A stretch of 64,000 bases of DNA from NCBI RefSeq assembly GCF_900105205.1, contig NZ_FNSQ01000005.1, forward strand, positions 682,001-746,000, given 5' to 3'. Under the pieces are notes generated by a model that saw nothing but the letters and a program-made list of their open reading frames with translations, was not told the DNA's origin and ran no database searches. Below are positions 60,175 through 64,000 of the stretch, in pieces. The DNA is from Microbacterium hydrocarbonoxydans (GTDB taxonomy: Bacteria; Actinomycetota; Actinomycetes; Actinomycetales; Microbacteriaceae). Position numbers and translations under genes: made by a program. Within the stretch, counting starts at the first letter, position 1, and the number at the start of each line of letters is the position of its first letter.

Positions 60175-60700
60175 CTGTGCGGGGTCAATAGCGCATCCGA
60201 ATGAGTCGATTCGGGTGCGGAAGTGGCCCCGCTTGCCGGGGGCGGATGCGGAAGCGGTCCCGCCAACCGGGGGCGGGTGCGGAAGTGGCCCCGACTGCCG
60301 GGGCGGAAGTGGCCCCGCCTCACAGGGGCTGCCCGCATCGCCAGGCGGGGTCAATAGCGCACCCGAACGAGTCGATTCGGATGCGGAAGTGGCCCCGGCT
60401 GGAAGAGGGGATGCGGAAGTGGACCCGCCCCCAGGGGCGGATGGGGGGCGGATGCGGAAGTGGCCCCGGCTGCGCGGGCGGCTGCCGGGGCGGATGCGGA
60501 AGTGGCCCCGCCTCACAGCGGCTGCCCCGCACCGCCAGGCGGGGCCAATAGCGCACCCGAACGAGTCGATTCGGATGCGGAAGTGGCCCCGCCAGCCGGG
60601 ACGGATGCGGAATTGGCCCCGACTGCAGGGGCGGATGCGGAAGTGGCCCCGACTGCGGGGGCGGATGCGCGGGCGGATGCGGAAGTGGCCCCGGCCGACC
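60175..60700 (-). repeat. Family C-like cluster: three 62-nt hairpins with extra units
   Basis: Hairpins occur at 60175-60236, 60341-60402 and 60535-60596. Each has a 30-nt arm with GGGGYCAATAGCGCAYCCGA and a 32-nt arm with GCGGAAGTGGCCCC. Further copies of GATGCGGAAGTGGCCCCG follow each hairpin at about 31-bp steps. On the minus strand the order (units, then hairpin) matches the arrays at 30-33 kb. No gene was seen in 60036-60788; open frames here translate the repeat and are rejected. Confidence 0.8.
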
Positions 60701-60712
60701 GAGCACCAGAAT

Positions 60713-60778
60713 CGTGTAAAGAATTCTTGACACGAGGGATGCCGCGAGCGTACTGTCGTGTCAAGAATCTTTTACACG
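60713..60778 (+). promoter_or_regulatory. Promoter with paired operators for the membrane protein/XRE operon
   Basis: The -35 TTGACA (60727-60732) and -10 TACTGT (60751-60756) are spaced by 18 bp. Two 23-bp arms (60713-60735 and 60756-60778) form a near-perfect inverted repeat with the core GTGTAAAAGATTCTTGACAC, itself nearly palindromic. One covers the -35 box and the other the start point, so a dimeric repressor could shut the promoter from both sides. Confidence 0.82.
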
Positions 60779-60788
60779 GGAGGGCGTC

Positions 60789-61223
60789 ATGGTCTACGAG
60801 GAGCGCAACGTCTGGACGGGTCTCGTCGTCAGCCTGATCGCGATCACGGCGTACGTCGTCGCGGTGCTGCAGCAGGCGGCGGGCCGACCGGTGACCGAGG
60901 TCGACTGGCCTCCGCTGATGCTGTGGATGATCGGCGGCGGCATCGTCGTCACCATCGCGATCAGCATCGCCTGGGGCCTGATCGCCGGCGCGCGCGACCC
61001 CGACGGCGTGGGGAAGTCCGACATTCGCGATCGCGACATCGGCCGCATGGGCAGCCGCGTCGAGCAGGCGTTCGTCGCCCTCGCGGGCACCGGGGTGATC
61101 CTGCTCTGCGCTCTGAACGCCGACGTCTTCTGGATCGCGCACACCATGTTCGCGGGCTTCGCGGTCGCCAGCATCGTGGGTGGGATCGCGCGGGTCGTCG
61201 CCTACCGGCGCGGACTCGTCTGA
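60789..61223 (+). CDS. Small four-helix membrane protein (DUF2178-like) in an XRE operon
   Basis: This 144-residue protein has four hydrophobic segments (about 10-28, 43-66, 92-108, 112-135) and a charged loop ([22 protein letters not shown]). It resembles the small membrane proteins commonly paired with YozG-type XRE repressors; their role is unknown. GGGAGG lies 7 nt before the ATG. The stop overlaps the XRE start as TGATG. The strong two-operator promoter suggests tight control and occasional high expression, for example on stress. No catalytic motif was found. Confidence 0.78.
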   Translation: MVYEERNVWTGLVVSLIAITAYVVAVLQQAAGRPVTEVDWPPLMLWMIGGGIVVTIAISIAWGLIAGARDPDGVGKSDIRDRDIGRMGSRVEQAFVALAGTGVILLCALNADVFWIAHTMFAGFAVASIVGGIARVVAYRRGLV

Positions 61224-61453
61224 TGGTCAAGCCGACACTCGTCTCCAACCGCATCCGCGCGCACCGGGAGGCCGCCGGATTCACCCAGGCCGAACTCGCC
61301 CGCCGCATCGGTGTGACGAGGCAGACGCTCATCGCGATCGAGCAGGAGAAGTACTCGCCGTCGCTCGAACTCGCATTCCAGATCGCCCGCGCATTCGGCG
61401 TCGGGCTCGACGACCTGTTCCAGTACCCGGAACCCCGCACGACGGAGGTGTGA
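61223..61453 (+). CDS. XRE/Cro-family small repressor (YozG type)
   Basis: This 76-residue one-domain regulator reads [20 protein letters not shown] then [20 protein letters not shown], a standard Cro/CI helix-turn-helix, and ends with the DLFQYPE motif usual for YozG-like proteins. The ATG at 61223 overlaps the membrane-protein stop. The paired inverted-repeat sites at 60713-60778 are the obvious target, giving autorepression. The two-gene unit looks like a membrane-protein/repressor module. No antitoxin features are evident. Confidence 0.92.
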   Translation: MVKPTLVSNRIRAHREAAGFTQAELARRIGVTRQTLIAIEQEKYSPSLELAFQIARAFGVGLDDLFQYPEPRTTEV

Positions 61454-61454
61454 C

Positions 61455-62585
61455 ATGACCGAGACGACGACGACCCCGATGATGCCGGCATGGCGCCGAG
61501 AGACCTATGGACCCGCCGACGGGTTCCGACTCGAGCAGATCCCCGTGCCGGTGCCGCGCCGCGGCGAAGTGGTGCTTCGGGTCGAGGCCACCTCCCTCAA
61601 CGCGGGGGACGTGCGGCTCATGCTCGGCGATCCGCTGCTGGTGCGGCCGATCTACGGCCTTACCAAGCCGAAGCATCCGGTGCGCGGGATGGAGGTCGTC
61701 GGCACCGTCGTCGCCGTCGGGCCGCAGGCGATCGGCGCGGAGCTCGGAGAGCGGGTCGTCGGCGAACTCGTCGGTGGGGGCGGCCTCGCCTCGCATGTCG
61801 CGGTGCCGGCGTCGCGGCTGGTGCCGATCCGTCCGGACGTCACCGCCGAGGCCGCGGCCTGTCTGCCCGTCGCCGGTGGCACGGCGTGGCAGGCGCTCGA
61901 CCTCGCCGGCATCGGCATCCGCTCCGACCGCCGCTCCGACCGCCGCTCGGACCGCTCCCCGGATCGTGTTCCGGATCGCCGTTCGGACGGCACTCCCGGG
62001 CATCGCTCGGGCACTGCGTCCGCCGGCGCTGTCCGGGATGCCGCGCGCGTCCAGCGGGTACTGATCCTCGGGGCCTCCGGTGGCGTCGGCACGTTCGCCG
62101 TGCAGCTCGCCGCGCTGCGAGGAGCGGAGGTGTGGGCGACGTGCGGTGAACGCAATGCGCGTCTCGTCGAGCACCTCGGCGCCGTGCGCACGCTCGATCA
62201 TCGTCGCTCTCCGCTCGCCGAGCTCCCGGCCGCCCACTTCGATGCCGTGATCGACATCGCGGGCGGCGTGGGGCTGCGTGAGCTGCAGAATCTCGTGGCG
62301 CCCGGCGGCACGGTGGTGCTGGTGACCGGGGACGGCGGTCCGGTTCTCGGGCCGATCCCGCGGATGCTGAAAGCAGCACTGCTCTCGATCGGATCGAGCC
62401 GTCGCATCCGCCCATGCGCAGCCAGTCCGCGCCCCGAGATCCTCGCCAAGCTCCTCGAACTCGTCTCCGAAGGACGCCTCACGCCCGTCATCGAGCGGGA
62501 GTACCCGTTCGAGGAGGGGGCCGCCGCCCTCGCGCACGTCGAGGCGGGGCACACGGTGGGCAAGGTGGTCGTGCGAGGAGCCTGA
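61455..62585 (+). CDS. Zinc-independent MDR oxidoreductase (quinone reductase-like)
   Basis: This 376-residue medium-chain reductase has an N-terminal GroES-like domain (SLNAGDVRLMLGDPLLVRP) and the NADPH-binding ILGASGGVGTFAVQLAALRG motif. Zinc-ligand residues of alcohol dehydrogenases are absent, so it is likely a quinone or enone reductase. Between the two domains lies an inserted repeat-derived segment of about 36 residues (SDRRSDRRSDRS and following) encoded by 12-bp tandem DNA repeats at about 61920-61990. The ATG follows the XRE stop by 1 nt, so it may be co-transcribed with the regulator. Confidence 0.87.
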   Translation: MTETTTTPMMPAWRRETYGPADGFRLEQIPVPVPRRGEVVLRVEATSLNAGDVRLMLGDPLLVRPIYGLTKPKHPVRGMEVVGTVVAVGPQAIGAELGERVVGELVGGGGLASHVAVPASRLVPIRPDVTAEAAACLPVAGGTAWQALDLAGIGIRSDRRSDRRSDRSPDRVPDRRSDGTPGHRSGTASAGAVRDAARVQRVLILGASGGVGTFAVQLAALRGAEVWATCGERNARLVEHLGAVRTLDHRRSPLAELPAAHFDAVIDIAGGVGLRELQNLVAPGGTVVLVTGDGGPVLGPIPRMLKAALLSIGSSRRIRPCAASPRPEILAKLLELVSEGRLTPVIEREYPFEEGAAALAHVEAGHTVGKVVVRGA

Positions 62586-62749
62586 GCGAGAAGCGTCCGC
62601 GCTCTGGCGGCGTTCAGGGGCGGATGACAGAATAGATGCTGGCGTGCCCGAGTCGCATCTTCCCCGGGCGCCGACTCTGACCGAGCGGCGCGGGTCGAAG
62701 GACCGCCGGGCCCCTGGACAGCGTCCGCCGCATCCGTTCGAGGAGCCCC

Positions 62750-63636
62750 ATGTCTGTCGAAACCACTGCGTCGACGTCCGAGACCGCCACTCCGGTCCGC
62801 ACCGCACACCACCGTCACTACCTGATGTGCAAGCCGTCGCACTTCACGGTGAACTACTCGATCAACCCGTGGATGGAGCCGGCCAAGCCGACCGACACGG
62901 CCAGGGCCGTCGAGCAGTGGCAGAAGCTGCACGACCTCTACCTCGAGCTCGGCCACGAGGTCGAGCTCATCGAGCCGCTCGCCGGATACCCCGACATGGT
63001 CTACACCGCCAACGGCGGATTCCTGATCGACAACCGCGCCTACGTGCCGAAGTTCCGCTTCGTCGAACGTCAGGGTGAGGCTCCGGCCTTCGCCGACTGG
63101 TTCCGCGCCGCCGGCTACGACACCGTCATCCCCGAAGAGGTCAACGAGGGCGAGGGCGACTTCCTGCTCGTCGGCGACGTGATCCTCGCCGGCACCGGCT
63201 TCCGCTCGACCGGCGACAGCCACCGCGAGGTGGGCGAGGTCTTCGGCCGCGAGGTCGTGTCGCTCAACCTCGTCGACCCGCGCTTCTACCACCTCGACAC
63301 CGCGATCGCCGTGCTCGATCCGGTGCAGGGCACGGAGAACGGCGGCCCGAGCGCGCGAACATCGCGTACCTCCCCGGAGCGTTCGACGACGAGAGCCGCG
63401 CGATCCTCGAAGAGCGCTTCCCCGACGCGATCCTCGTGTCCGACGAAGACGGCTCCGTGTTCGGTCTCAACTCCGCGAGCGACGGCTACAACGTCATCAT
63501 CTCGCCGCGGGCGAAGGGCTTCGAGACGCAGCTGCGCGAGCGCGGCTACAACCCGATCATGATCGACCTGTCCGAGCTGCTGCTCGGCGGCGGCGGCATC
63601 AAGTGCTGCACGCTCGAGCTGCGCGGTCAGGCATGA
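62750..63636 (+). pseudogene. ddaH: Dimethylargininase/arginine-deiminase-superfamily protein, with an apparent 1-base deletion
   Basis: The first frame from the ATG at 62750 (GAGGAG upstream) shows the family start HYLMCKPSHFTVNYSINPWM, the TANGGF motif and [12 protein letters not shown] with the catalytic His. After GTENGG (near 63345) the frame breaks. The last part, ending [18 protein letters not shown] with the catalytic Cys, is in another frame to 63636. One extra G near 63346-63350 gives [15 protein letters not shown] and a complete protein of about 295 residues. Relatives hydrolyse methylated arginine or arginine to citrulline, or convert arginine to ornithine. It overlaps rocD by 4 bp, so it probably supplies ornithine. 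Confidence 0.85.
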
Positions 63637-64000
63637 CCGCCGTCGAGCCCGGCGTCGCGGCAGAGGTCGCGGCCGAGCCGCACGTCGCGCACAACTACCA
63701 CCCGCTGCCGGTCAACATCGCCCGCGGCGAGGGTGCCTGGGTGACGGATGTCGAGGGCAAGCGCTACCTCGACCTGCTCGCCGCCTACTCGGCGGTGAAC
63801 TTCGGCCACCGGCATCCGGCTCTCGTGGCAGCCCTGACCGAGCAGCTCGGTCGGGTCACCCTCACCAGCCGCGCGTTCATGAGCGACCGCCTCGAGCCGT
63901 TCGCGGCCGCGCTCGCCGCGCTCGCCGGCAAGGAGATGGTCCTGCCGATGAACACCGGCGCCGAAGCGGTCGAGACGGGCATCAAGGTCGCCCGTGCCTG
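63633..64000 (+). CDS. rocD: Ornithine aminotransferase, N-terminal part (3' end outside window)
   Basis: About 122 residues are visible: [41 protein letters not shown] and [17 protein letters not shown] are classic for ornithine aminotransferase. This PLP enzyme converts ornithine to glutamate semialdehyde, a substrate of the PutA aldehyde dehydrogenase domain encoded at 56.3 kb. The ATG at 63633 overlaps the ddaH stop. The PLP lysine lies beyond the window edge. Confidence 0.93.
   Translation, partial: MTAVEPGVAAEVAAEPHVAHNYHPLPVNIARGEGAWVTDVEGKRYLDLLAAYSAVNFGHRHPALVAALTEQLGRVTLTSRAFMSDRLEPFAAALAALAGKEMVLPMNTGAEAVETGIKVARA

Noticed and set aside
59744..60730. Open frame giving repeated HPNESIRMRKWPR peptides
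   Set aside because: It is a translation of the family C-like nucleotide repeats and the end of putA; the repeats show structure at the DNA level, not codon-level constraint.
60789..61453. Toxin-antitoxin system
   Set aside because: The first gene is a four-helix membrane protein without toxin features and the regulator is a simple YozG-type repressor.

Overview
The window is GC-rich actinobacterial DNA and looks like a Microbacteriaceae chromosome, most likely Microbacterium or a near relative. This rests on strong G/C at third codon positions, LacI-controlled sugar loci, an LAATG-type cell-wall sorting signal, many leaderless genes with a TANNNT box about 6 nt before the start codon, and constant use of the word GGATGCC/GGCATCC. 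No rRNA, tRNA, CRISPR array, prophage, IS element or replication origin was recognised.

Layout. 0-4.4 kb: methylcitrate cycle operon (prpD end, prpB, prpC) and an MFS transporter. 4.5-11.8 kb: intracellular GH51 arabinofuranosidase with an ABC importer, a LacI regulator, and a divergent alditol oxidase. 12-23.2 kb: secreted, wall-anchored GH43 enzyme, a LacI regulator, and a YtfQRT-YjfF type furanose ABC importer that has an extra ATPase gene. 23.3-30.5 kb: a relic of a GH127 arabinofuranosidase, an SDR enzyme, a third LacI regulator, then araD-araB-araA-galM. Together these form a pathway that cuts arabinose off polysaccharide outside the cell, imports the sugar or oligosaccharide, and feeds D-xylulose 5-phosphate into central metabolism. 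30.7-35.2 kb: DJ-1/PfpI protein with a divergent LysR regulator, a monooxygenase-like membrane protein, and a thiolase, separated by repeat-rich DNA. 35.6-43.8 kb: secreted two-headed amylopullulanase and a convergent GH42 beta-galactosidase. 43.9-48.5 kb: valine catabolism (mmsA, acyl-CoA dehydrogenase, mmsB, enoyl-CoA hydratase). 48.7-50.2 kb: YdeI-like, SRPBCC and MarR genes. 50.3-54.1 kb: etfB-etfA and a membrane cytochrome b with a long low-complexity N-terminus. 54.2-60 kb: GNAT, thioesterase, SDR, and bifunctional PutA. 60-64 kb: repeat array, an autoregulated membrane protein/XRE pair, an MDR reductase, and a dimethylarginine-hydrolase-like gene coupled to rocD.

Two themes go beyond the genes. 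(1) Intergenic DNA carries several families of hairpin-forming repeats. The most unusual are exact 30-bp unit arrays that end in a 62-nt hairpin whose stem shows compensatory changes (30.6, 32.4 and 32.65 kb), with a diverged cluster at 60.2-60.7 kb. Others are 86/98-bp and 88/100-bp inverted-repeat elements, which twice sit side by side. (2) Three genes (echA, marR, ddaH) each appear to lack one G or C in a GC-rich run. This shared pattern suggests sequencing error more than three true pseudogenes.

All product names come from motifs and family knowledge read by eye; no database search was run.
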